The notes beneath the pieces were generated by a model. It was not told where the DNA came from. It was given only the letters and a program-made list of their open reading frames with translations, and did not search any database. This document shows, piece by piece, positions 43,206 to 50,318 of a stretch of 64,000 bases of DNA. The stretch is taken from assembly GCA_024234815.1 (NCBI GenBank), contig JACKNO010000002.1:620001-684000 (forward strand). Reading direction: 5' to 3'. The stretch is from Pseudomonadales bacterium. GTDB lineage: Bacteria; Pseudomonadota; Gammaproteobacteria; Pseudomonadales; Halieaceae. Within the stretch, counting starts at the first letter, position 1; each line of letters starts with the position of its first letter. A program made the translations under genes and the position numbers.

Positions 43206-44183
43206 TTAATGGCTCAGATGATATTCTGACATTTGCCCCGCCTTGATTTCTACAGGGTCCCCAAATACCTGGAAGTGGAATCTTCCTTCAGGGTCGTTGG
43301 GATAATCGGTGTCCCCGGCTTCGTCCCATTCACTGGAGCAGGAGAAGGCGACACGATACATACCCGCTGGCATATAGGAAAAGTGGTACTGGTATTCACC
43401 GGTTTTTGCATCGAGTTCGACGCGATCGGTAGCTATAGGGCCTGGTATTCCATCCGTTTCAGTTTCCGCCAGATCGTCCGGCTCCAGGGCTTCGCCTGGA
43501 TAGAGGTATGCCCAATTTCCACCAGCGTTTTCATCACAATCAGATTGATATGCATCGACTAGAGACATATGAATCGTACCACTCAAACTTCCAGCTTGAT
43601 CGGCACGCGTGAGTCGCATTCCAGCATGCAGTTCGTATCGCTCTCCCATCATCCCGCCCATGTCGTGATGCTGAATGCTGCGACGGAGGTCAAAGTCAAT
43701 AATAAAGTCGCCATGCTCCCCGGCATTTATCTCGAACATCTCCTGAATACGCATTGCCTCGGGATCAGCCAATTGCATCTGATGGTGTCCGCCCGACTGG
43801 AGTTCCAAATCAGACTGTTCCAGATCAATACCCAGTTCCATCCAGCGATAGAGACCGGCTGGCAAACTCGCATGGTCGATCAAGTTCTCAGACACACCGT
43901 TTTGTAACCTCATCATATCCAGACGTTTGGATCCATCAGCAAAGACGATTCTCGAAACATCCCCATCATCACGACCAAAATCGATGTGCGTGAGATTGAG
44001 CACCAGAGTTTGGGCTTCCTCCATAGGACCATCAGTGATGCCAACTGTGACCGTGCCCGATAAGATCGGAGTGGAAGTCCCTGTTCCCGGTAAATCAGTT
44101 GATCCTCCACCGGAAGACCCGCCGCCACAGGCCGTTAACAGCACAGATCCTAAGATAATCAACACTTCGATTCGCATGCACAT
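43206..44183 (-). CDS. DUF4382 lipoprotein
   Basis: The 325-residue product has a lipobox (LLTAC) and a GGGSSGGGS linker. The DUF4382 domain follows: LSGTVTVGITDGPMEEAQTLVLNLTHIDF, then SLPAGLYRWMELGIDLEQSDLEL. The C-terminal half has a second beta-sandwich-like region (SGTIHMSLVDAY; YQYHFSYMPAGMYRVAFSCSSEWDEAGDTDYP). It contains several His/Met (SGGHHQMQL, QHHDMGGMMGE). Family function unknown. The start follows GAGG. The decayed copper promoter at 44457-44651 lies upstream in the right direction to drive it. Confidence 0.85.
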   Translation of the reverse strand: MCMRIEVLIILGSVLLTACGGGSSGGGSTDLPGTGTSTPILSGTVTVGITDGPMEEAQTLVLNLTHIDFGRDDGDVSRIVFADGSKRLDMMRLQNGVSENLIDHASLPAGLYRWMELGIDLEQSDLELQSGGHHQMQLADPEAMRIQEMFEINAGEHGDFIIDFDLRRSIQHHDMGGMMGERYELHAGMRLTRADQAGSLSGTIHMSLVDAYQSDCDENAGGNWAYLYPGEALEPDDLAETETDGIPGPIATDRVELDAKTGEYQYHFSYMPAGMYRVAFSCSSEWDEAGDTDYPNDPEGRFHFQVFGDPVEIKAGQMSEYHLSH

Positions 44184-44456
44184 TCCAATAACCTCGCAGG
44201 TAATCGTAAAACCAATGAATAGACGAAAACTAGTGCCATTGCATCGCAGACTCTCAGGCCCTACTGTTTACGATGGAAAGTACTCAGGGCTAGGGAGCGA
44301 AAGTTTTTTGATGTAGATAAAACTACGCATGACGACCGACTCGACCACCTGATAGTGGAACGGGCACCACGCAGCCTAACAATCCGGGATCCAGAAGCTA
44401 AATCGTAGTGAATTGGATACATTGGCGCCTTGATTTGAGTCAAATTGGTCTGGGTC
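44184..44456. other. gap between DUF4382 gene and decayed copper promoter
   Basis: No gene or clear signal is seen here apart from being the probable leader between the displaced promoter and the DUF4382 start. Confidence 0.4.
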
Positions 44457-44651
44457 GTTACATTGGACTAACCGGTCTTGATGCCACCAAAGCTAAGGCC
44501 GGGCACGCCATCCATACCGGAGGTCACTCCGGTGCTTTTTTGTATAGAACACAACCCGGTAACCGCCCCGGACTGTACTTACTCGTCTTAGTAGATAGAC
44601 TATCGCGCGACTGATTACTGACCCATGACTCAAACATTACAATATTGTAAT
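44457..44651. repeat. decayed copy of the copper-operon promoter fused to a copA fragment
   Basis: Positions 44468-44515 match part of the multicopper oxidase gene near 26350-26396 (shared CTTGATGCC, AAGGCCGGGCAC-like and CCATCCATA blocks). Positions 44526-44651 match 27287-27411, the promoter of that operon. Both keep the same orientation and order, so this looks like a second copper locus with about 890 bases deleted, removing DUF411 and the start of copA. It retains a CopR-like palindrome. Point differences throughout show it is old. Confidence 0.75.
44636..44651. promoter_or_regulatory. CopR/CusR-like palindrome in the decayed copy
   Basis: The site reads ATTACAATATTGTAAT, a perfect palindrome even though surrounding sequence has drifted from the 27396 copy. 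Retained or improved symmetry suggests it may still work, with the DUF4382 gene as the nearest downstream target. Confidence 0.6.
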
Positions 44652-44726
44652 GAATTCTGTCAGATTGTTGCTCTTCGTCGAAATAAATAGTGCTAGCAGG
44701 CGATGCTCAAGCAATTGTTTAACAAG

Positions 44727-45128
44727 CTAATCCAAATGATTGCGCCGCCAGGGGGGGGAAAACGAGACTTCAAAAAAATTAGCACGCCGAAAAGTAACAG
44801 TCCCTCCACAGGGGGAGATCAAGTATCCCAAGAAAAGTGAGGCCCACAACCCAATGCACGACAGCTCAAGCGTTGTAGCGCCTATGGTGATAAAACCAAT
44901 ACCTGCAACGTAGTGAAGATATCGTTCATTTATGTACTCGGCCAACAGACTACCTGCCAGAACACCCAGTGCAGAAGCAAAGATGAGTGCCGCTGATGCT
45001 GCGAAGAAAACCGTAAATTTGCTGACGTCCTTATCTGCCGCAAAAAGCATGGTTGCCAGTTGCGTCTTATCACCAAGCTCTGCAATAAAAACCGACGCGA
45101 AGATTGTCAAAAATGTTTTCCAGTCCAC
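44727..45128 (-). CDS. GDT1/TMEM165-family (UPF0016) cation transporter, altered C-terminus
   Basis: From GTG 45128 (AGGA upstream) the product opens VDWKTFLTIFASVFIAELGDKTQLATMLFAADKD. It contains the family ELGDKTQ motif, three membrane helices, and ends its conserved part at AGIGFITIGATTL. Short single-domain members normally stop a few residues later. Here the frame continues for about 50 residues of unlike, Cys/Arg-rich sequence past a run of seven G, which suggests a 3' frameshift or truncation. The family moves Mn or Ca. An upstream extension of the frame to 45236 has no family similarity. Confidence 0.7.
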   Translation of the reverse strand: MDWKTFLTIFASVFIAELGDKTQLATMLFAADKDVSKFTVFFAASAALIFASALGVLAGSLLAEYINERYLHYVAGIGFITIGATTLELSCIGLWASLFLGYLISPCGGTVTFRRANFFEVSFSPPWRRNHLD

Positions 45129-45256
45129 AATGTATATCCTGAGAAAGCGTGCGTAGTCTTTATTGATGAAAGAAGGGCTATCACAGCCAGCATTGAGTGA
45201 ATCGCACCCAGCTGACATATGATCTGAATTTGTCATACATAGTATTTTCCGCGCAA

Positions 45257-45535
45257 CTACTTCAGATAAGAGCGCAATACACCCAGCACCTCCTCCAGAT
45301 CATCCTGTCTTTGCCGGGCGGAAACATCTTCCGACCCAAGATGCTCACGGATATGCCCTTCCATGACATGAAACATCAAACCATTAACCGCGCCCCTAAT
45401 GGCAGCTATCTGCTGAAGGATCGACGAGCAGTCTGCATCATCCTTTTCCAGCGCGGACTCAATCGCCGACGCCTGTCCCTTGATACGCCTAACTCGCGTC
45501 AATAGCTGCTTTTTGTCTTTGCTGGTATGTGACAT
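45257..45535 (-). CDS. dmeR: DmeR-like repressor of the CsoR/RcnR/FrmR family
   Basis: The 92-residue all-helical repressor has RVRRIKGQASAIESALEKDDADCSSILQQIAAIRGAVNGLMFHVMEGHIREHL. His near residue 3, Cys near 36 and His near 61 match the RcnR/DmeR metal-binding pattern (N-terminal His, Cys, His) rather than the CsoR copper pattern. It diverges from a DmeF-type CDF gene. It is therefore probably a Ni/Co-responsive repressor. Confidence 0.85.
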   Translation of the reverse strand: MSHTSKDKKQLLTRVRRIKGQASAIESALEKDDADCSSILQQIAAIRGAVNGLMFHVMEGHIREHLGSEDVSARQRQDDLEEVLGVLRSYLK

Positions 45536-45562
45536 CGGTCGCTCGCTAGTTTGTAGATAATG

Positions 45563-45581
45563 TATACTGGGGTATAGTATA
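45563..45581. promoter_or_regulatory. DmeR/RcnR-type operator
   Basis: Inverted arms TATACT and AGTATA flank GGGGTAT. CsoR/RcnR-family sites typically have a G-tract inside such arms. The element lies between the divergent dmeR and dmeF starts, overlapping the likely dmeF promoter. Confidence 0.65.
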
Positions 45582-45608
45582 AATCATCTAACTAAATAGA
45601 ACCAACCT

Positions 45609-46583
45609 ATGCAGTCCTTTGCCGTCGTAACTCAAAGAATCCACTCGCATGCGTTTGATGATGGCAATCCACTGGCCGAAAGGAACACCCGCTGGGCCAT
45701 CGTGTTAACCGCGACCACCATGGTCGTCGAGATCATAGGTGGATGGGTCTATAACTCAATGGCTTTGCTGGCCGATGGCTGGCACATGAGTTCACATACA
45801 CTGGCGCTGGGACTCTCTGTATTGGCTTATGCGGCGGCAAGACGCCTTGCCCATGACAAGCGCTTTTCCTTCGGAACATGGAAGATCGAGGTACTTGGGG
45901 GCTATACGAGTGCAATTTTACTAGTTTGCATCGCGGGGCTAATGCTTTATCAATCGGTAGAGCGATTGCTCTCACCTACGCTCATCTACTACAACCAGGC
46001 TATAACTATCGCCATTGTTGGTCTGCTGGTTAATCTAGCCTGTGCATGGTTACTCAAAGGGCACCATGACCACCAACACGGCCATGACCACCAACACGAC
46101 GGCCATCATCATCACGACCTGAATCAACGCGCCGCCTTTTTACACGTAATGACAGATGCCGCAACCTCGGTTCTAGCAATAGTTGCCCTGTTTGGAGGAA
46201 AACTCTGGGGAGCGAATTGGCTTGATCCGGTCATGGGTATTGTCGGGGCGATACTCGTTACTATTTGGGCGTTTGGATTGATACGTGATACGGGGCGTGT
46301 ACTACTCGATGCAGAAATGGACGCGCCGGTGGTGGCAGAGATCCGGGAGGCAATAGCACACGGTCCGGTTGTGACGATCATTACTGATTTGCATGTCTGG
46401 CGCGTTGGCACGGCCAAATATGCTTGTATTTTATGCGTGGCCGTTCACGAAGAAGTGACAGCCGACTATTTCAGGCGACTGCTGAGTGTGCATGAGGAAC
46501 TGGTTCATGTCACAGTAGAATTGAACGCTTATACGCAACAAGAAATTCCCGACTGTATTGGGGGACACTTCACTGAGCCATAG
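45609..46583 (+). CDS. dmeF: DmeF-type CDF transporter
   Basis: The 324-residue product begins with HSHAFDDGNPLAERNTRWAIVLT, the DmeF N-terminal signature. It has six membrane helices with the CDF pattern ADGWHMSSHTLAL and VMTDAATSVLAI, and a long His loop (HHDHQHGHDHQHDGHHHHD) between helices 4 and 5. The family exports Co(II) and Ni(II). Regulation by the divergent DmeR-like repressor is expected. It is convergent with the small mer locus. Confidence 0.92.
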   Translation: MQSFAVVTQRIHSHAFDDGNPLAERNTRWAIVLTATTMVVEIIGGWVYNSMALLADGWHMSSHTLALGLSVLAYAAARRLAHDKRFSFGTWKIEVLGGYTSAILLVCIAGLMLYQSVERLLSPTLIYYNQAITIAIVGLLVNLACAWLLKGHHDHQHGHDHQHDGHHHHDLNQRAAFLHVMTDAATSVLAIVALFGGKLWGANWLDPVMGIVGAILVTIWAFGLIRDTGRVLLDAEMDAPVVAEIREAIAHGPVVTIITDLHVWRVGTAKYACILCVAVHEEVTADYFRRLLSVHEELVHVTVELNAYTQQEIPDCIGGHFTEP

Positions 46584-46741
46584 GAGCAGTAAACACAGCA
46601 GTCCCCCTGCTTTGGCTTTAGTATCTCGTGGCAGCCTTCGCACTCGTAGAACCATTGGCAAGCGTCTGTCGGCATAACTTCGAGCTTTTGATGACCGCAA
46701 GTGGGACATGTGATCTCTGATTGAGGGATAGTTTCACTCAT
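46529..46741 (-). CDS. GDCCVxCxxG small Cys-rich mer-associated protein
   Basis: The 70-residue soluble protein has zinc-ribbon-like CPTCGHQ, CEGCHEI and the hallmark GDCCVYCSYGSVKCPPIQ, ending CCV: eleven cysteines in all. This short family recurs beside merC/merR loci; its function is unknown but mercury binding is likely. Its ATG overlaps the merC stop (ATGA). Its 3' end overlaps the convergent dmeF 3' end by about 55 bases. Confidence 0.85.
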   Translation of the reverse strand: MSETIPQSEITCPTCGHQKLEVMPTDACQWFYECEGCHEILKPKQGDCCVYCSYGSVKCPPIQSGISCCV

Positions 46742-47145
46742 GTTGCTGCCCCTGAAATCTTGCACTCTTGCTTTGCTGGCCAGATCAAATCCGCGACCGA
46801 CACGACCAGCATCAGGGTCAATGCGCAGTAGAACAAGTAGGTACTCCAGCCGTACTGCCACAGAGGATACAAGGTAGCGAGTATTGCGATTGGGCCAAGT
46901 ATGGATAACACGCCACGCCAGTGTTTGCGGTGCTGATACCAGCCATAAGCGTTCACCGCCAGCGCGAGGGAAGCAAATATCGGCAACAATGTGTTGATGG
47001 CCAGCCCCTCCAATTGACTTAGAAAGCCAAGTCCAAGCGTGGCGGCTAATGCGCCCAAGACAGGGAAACAACCCGCACAGCTAAGCGCGGCGATGATGAC
47101 GCCGCCGACACCAACCTTGTCCACCGAACTTACAATCCGTCCCAT
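46738..47145 (-). CDS. merC: MerC mercury transporter
   Basis: The 135-residue inner-membrane protein has four helices and the Cys pair ALSCAGCFPVLGALAATLGLG in the first helix, as in MerC, which takes up Hg(II). A second Cys pair region near the C-terminus (KQECKIS) is less typical. Its promoter shows a MerR-type operator and divergent merR. With no reductase in the window, import alone would sensitise cells unless merA lies elsewhere. Confidence 0.85.
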   Translation of the reverse strand: MGRIVSSVDKVGVGGVIIAALSCAGCFPVLGALAATLGLGFLSQLEGLAINTLLPIFASLALAVNAYGWYQHRKHWRGVLSILGPIAILATLYPLWQYGWSTYLFYCALTLMLVVSVADLIWPAKQECKISGAAT

Positions 47146-47183
47146 TTTGTTCTCCCAAGCGTTGACACGTGATACTGGTGACG

Positions 47184-47214
47184 ACTATAAAACCTGTAGT
47201 AACTACAGGATCAA
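47184..47214 (-). promoter_or_regulatory. mer promoter/operator
   Basis: On the minus strand -35 TTGATC (47214-47209) and -10 TATAGT (47189-47184) have a 19-base spacer. Inside it CCTGTAGT and ACTACAGG pair perfectly around one base (47193-47209). This is a textbook MerR operator, driving merC. Confidence 0.88.
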
Positions 47215-47221
47215 GCCCTAA

Positions 47222-47629
47222 ATGACCGATCTGCGCGCAACCTACTCACGGGGCCAGTTGGCAAAATTGACAGGTGTCAAAGGTGAAACCATCCGGTACT
47301 ACGAAAAGTGCGGATTACTCGATGAGCCAGAAAGAAGTGGAGGTGGCCACCGGATATACACCGAAGACCAGGCAGCGAGGCTGAAATTTATTCGCCGTTG
47401 TCGTGAACTCGGGTTTTCGATCAGTGAGATTACTGGATTGCTTGGACTGGCAGACTCTAAAGGGCAGACCTGTGAACAGGTTCGCCTGACGACGGCAACA
47501 CACCTCGATGACGTACAGGATAAGATCAAAGACTTGAAGAAAATGGAGCAAACTCTGAAGGACTTGATAGATCAGTGCATGGCCAACTCATCACCAAGCT
47601 GCCCTATTATTGATGTGCTTTTTTCCTGA
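47222..47629 (+). CDS. merR: MerR mercury-responsive regulator
   Basis: The 135-residue regulator has SRGQLAKLTGVKGETIRYYEKCGLL and three Hg(II) ligands Cys84 (QTCEQV), Cys119 (DQCMAN) and Cys127 (SCPIIDVL). Spacing is 35 and 8, one residue shorter in the second loop than Tn501 MerR (35 and 9). It diverges from merC over the operator at 47184-47214, starting eight bases beyond it. Confidence 0.9.
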   Translation: MTDLRATYSRGQLAKLTGVKGETIRYYEKCGLLDEPERSGGGHRIYTEDQAARLKFIRRCRELGFSISEITGLLGLADSKGQTCEQVRLTTATHLDDVQDKIKDLKKMEQTLKDLIDQCMANSSPSCPIIDVLFS

Positions 47630-48124
47630 TTCCCGGTGGCCGTAATCCACTCGATATGCGCCCTTAGGCAGACCACCCTTTGGTAGCCCGGTCCTACGAC
47701 ATCGCTCGGGATATTAGACGGGAAGAATTTGGCTGGCTGATACCACCTATCAACTCATTAACCCCGTAGAGTCGGCTTCTTTTTCGCTGCCAAACTACTC
47801 TCCCCGCTGCTCTATTTGTAAAAATGTGAATTTTCACAATATTAACAATATCCTTCAGGAGAAGTACTTGCCCGCCAGTCATGGCGGGGCATTCAAGGCA
47901 CATCAATTTCTATATCATGTAATATTATCTATATAAATCAATATGTTATGTGCGTCAAATTTTTTCCGAGGTGTTGACAACTTATTTCAAATACTGAGTA
48001 TGGAGGGTAAGAGGACTGGAGCAAATAGCTCCTGGCATTAAGTAAATGAATAGAGGACGACTAAATCTAGCCCGAATACTAGAAACCGAATTGGAGTTTT
48101 TGCGCTCTGGGTTGGTGGCATCTC
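47630..48124. other. A+T-rich intergenic region before the integration module
   Basis: No gene is seen. The region holds the palindrome TGTGAATTTTCACA (47825-47838) and a GC hairpin CCCGCCA/TGGCGGG (about 47871-47888), then a markedly A+T-rich stretch (47895-48000). It may contain integrase/excisionase binding sites or the promoter of the excisionase-like gene. No tRNA-like att copy was found. Confidence 0.45.
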
Positions 48125-48490
48125 ATGACTAATCAAATGATGCTTCAAATAACCGAAATCACCCTTGAGATGTACTCGACCCTCACCGGTTTTTCGGTCC
48201 CAACACTGAGAGGACGAATTAGAGACGGGCACTGGATAGAGGGTACCGAGTACGTAAAGAACTTCAGTGGAAAAATAGTAGTCAGCATACCGGCAGCGCA
48301 AGCCTGGGAGAGAAAACCGTGGCAAGACAAGAAGGCAAATGTGGATCAGTCGGTGAATCGCGAGGAAAGCTTGTTTTGCGATTCTGGTGGCGTGACCCCA
48401 ATGGAGACCCTTACTCGGAATACCGATGGACGGTCTCCACGGGTGAAGCGTCGACCGAGGACTCAAGAATCCGAGCAAAAGTGCGCCTAG
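48125..48490 (+). CDS. excisionase-like protein
   Basis: The 121-residue frame opens with MTNQMMLQITEITLEMYSTLTGFSVPTLRGRIRDGHWIEGTEYVKNFSGKIVVSIPAAQAWE. This is the winged-helix pattern of excisionases found immediately before DUF3596-type integrases (LEKYAxLTGxSxxxLxxxIxxGxWxEGxxY). Only about the first 65 residues look conserved. The remainder overlaps the integrase 5' end by 172 bases in another frame. It would steer excision of the island. Confidence 0.65.
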   Translation: MTNQMMLQITEITLEMYSTLTGFSVPTLRGRIRDGHWIEGTEYVKNFSGKIVVSIPAAQAWERKPWQDKKANVDQSVNREESLFCDSGGVTPMETLTRNTDGRSPRVKRRPRTQESEQKCA

Positions 48491-49447
48491 AAAAAATCGT
48501 AGCTCTCATAAGATCCAGCGCATTCTTCCCTTGCAAGGAGTTTCCAGACTCGAAGATCGCGGATTTTTGCCAGTGTCCTAACTGCGCTGTAGTTGAGCCG
48601 CTCTCTCGATCCCACAAGGCTCCAAAAACACTAGGGGAATTGTTTGCCCACTATAAGATTCACGAAGCGAATCGTGCGTCTGGAGATAACAAAATTATCG
48701 AGTCGACGTCGTGGGGGACAAAATTGGGATGCATGAGAGCACTTGAGAAGGAGCCTGAATGGTTCGAAGGTGACGAAATTTGCTCTCTGACACCGCTGAC
48801 GGACTATAAAATACAAGATCTCTCACCGGAGTGGGTGAGGGATTGGCTGGTGCGGTTCCAACATCGCCTCGAGCTCACCGAAAAAGGGAATCCTCCCGCC
48901 ACCACACGCTACATGAACAATATCCTGTCCGCTATTCGAGGAGCTCTTAAGTATGGGCGCTTCAAACGTTGGTGGAGGAGCCACCCGCTGCTGGATCATG
49001 AAGGGGCGCTTGTAGAGGCAACCAAACTTGAACGAAGTAAAAAGTTGAATAAAACGCTGAACAAACCATTCACCCTGCTTGAGAGAGATAGAATTCTGTC
49101 ACACCTTCACGACTGGTGGCTGCAATGTGACGAGGGGGCATACAACGGTAAGGAAAAGCCTCGCCGGCTCTTCATCTACCACTATGTAGTCATCGGTTTC
49201 AACACTGGGCTAAGAAGTCCGTCAGAGATGACGGCGCTCGAATGGGGAGACATAGACTACGCACGTCGGACAATTTCCGTGCGAAAATCTAGAGAAGCTT
49301 CGGGACGTATCGACGAACAAATCGTCAGATCGTATACAAAAACCATTAAGCATCGCGAGGTGCCAATTAACGACGCAGTAATGAAATCCCTCAGAGCACT
49401 GGAGGAACACCGGCAAGAAGGTGCTGACTGGGTATTTTGGAATCCAC
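48319..49447 (+). pseudogene. tyrosine integrase, 5' part (interrupted by IS21 element)
   Basis: About 376 codons from GTG 48319 encode the arm-binding domain (KLVLRFWWRDPNGDPYSEYRWTVSTGEAS), the core-binding helices, and the start of the catalytic domain with GLRSPSEMTALEWGDID (Arg I) and KTIKHREVPINDAV. The frame is cut after ADWVFWNP by an insertion. The 3' remainder resumes at 52052. The enzyme would have integrated this island at tRNA-Pro; in its present state it is non-functional. Confidence 0.9.
49442..49447. repeat. left target-site duplication ATCCAC
   Basis: ATCCAC at 49442-49447 is repeated at 52046-52051 on the other side of the element. Joining the flanks with one copy restores an unbroken integrase frame (F-W-N-P-R-A-D). 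Confidence 0.88.
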
Positions 49448-49551
49448 TGCGTAAACCGCCGAAGTCTGCCACCCATTCCACGTGAAGCCTGCCACCCAAA
49501 CCGGAGCAAAGCTGCCACCCACCGGAGCGTAGCGACGCGGGGTTTGCATTG

Positions 49552-50307
49552 TTACTCGGAACCGGTGGTGCTCGTCAACTTTGCCTGGCGTTTTCGCATG
49601 GACTCTCCTCTCAAATTGATCTTGTAAGCGTTGTGGACCAGCCGATCCAGGATGGCGTCAGCCAGCGTCGGATCGCCGATGACTGCATGCCACTCGTCGA
49701 TGGGCAACTGGCTGGTGGCCACCGTTGAGCGGGTGCCGTGCCGATCCTCCAGAACCTCCAGCAGGTCCCGCCGGTTCTCGGCGTTGAGTTTCATCAGGCC
49801 CCAGTCGTCCAGGATCAGGACATCGACTTTGGCCAGGTCGGCCAGCAGCTTCGGGTAGCGCCCGTCGCCTTTGGCGACCATCAGTTCCCGCAACAGCCGG
49901 GTCAGTCGAATGTACTGGGCGGTGTAGCCCTCGCGGCAGGCTTTTTGAGCCAGCGCGCAGGCCAACCAGGTCTTGCCCACCCCGGTAGGACCGGTGATCA
50001 ACACATTGAGGTGCTCTTTCACCCACTGGCAGGTCGCAAGGGATTGGATCAGCCCCTTGTCCAACCCCCGGGACTGCCGGTAATCGATGTCCTCCAGCGC
50101 CGCATTGTGCCGGAGCCGGGCCCGCCGTAACCGATTGGTAAGACGGCGGTTCTCACGTTCAGTGATCTCCCGGTCCACCAGCAGCCCGAGGCGTTCCTCG
50201 AAGGCCAGTTCGTCGATGTCCGGCATGGCCATCTGGTCGGCCAGGGCCGCCACCATGCCGGTAAATTTGAGGGCCTGGAGCTTGTCCAGGGTGGGATGTT
50301 TCAACAT
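49552..50307 (-). CDS. istB: IS21 transposition helper ATPase
   Basis: The 251-residue AAA+ helper has Walker A GPTGVGKTWLA, Walker B VLILDDWGL, and the conserved start of the family (LKHPTLDKLQALKFTGMVAALADQ). The ATG at 50307 with AAGGAGAG is preferred over an upstream ATG at 50322 that overlaps the istA stop. It aids IstA in target selection and strand transfer. Confidence 0.93.
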   Translation of the reverse strand: MLKHPTLDKLQALKFTGMVAALADQMAMPDIDELAFEERLGLLVDREITERENRRLTNRLRRARLRHNAALEDIDYRQSRGLDKGLIQSLATCQWVKEHLNVLITGPTGVGKTWLACALAQKACREGYTAQYIRLTRLLRELMVAKGDGRYPKLLADLAKVDVLILDDWGLMKLNAENRRDLLEVLEDRHGTRSTVATSQLPIDEWHAVIGDPTLADAILDRLVHNAYKINLRGESMRKRQAKLTSTTGSE

Positions 50308-50318
50308 GGTGCTCTCCT

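Noticed and set aside
46060..46120. Short tandem CAxCAyGAC-like repeats resembling a CRISPR or satellite
   Set aside because: These encode the His-rich loop of DmeF. No CRISPR-type repeats or spacers were found anywhere in the window.
47871..47888. GC hairpin after merR as a terminator
   Set aside because: It lies over 240 bases from the merR stop and lacks a T-tract.
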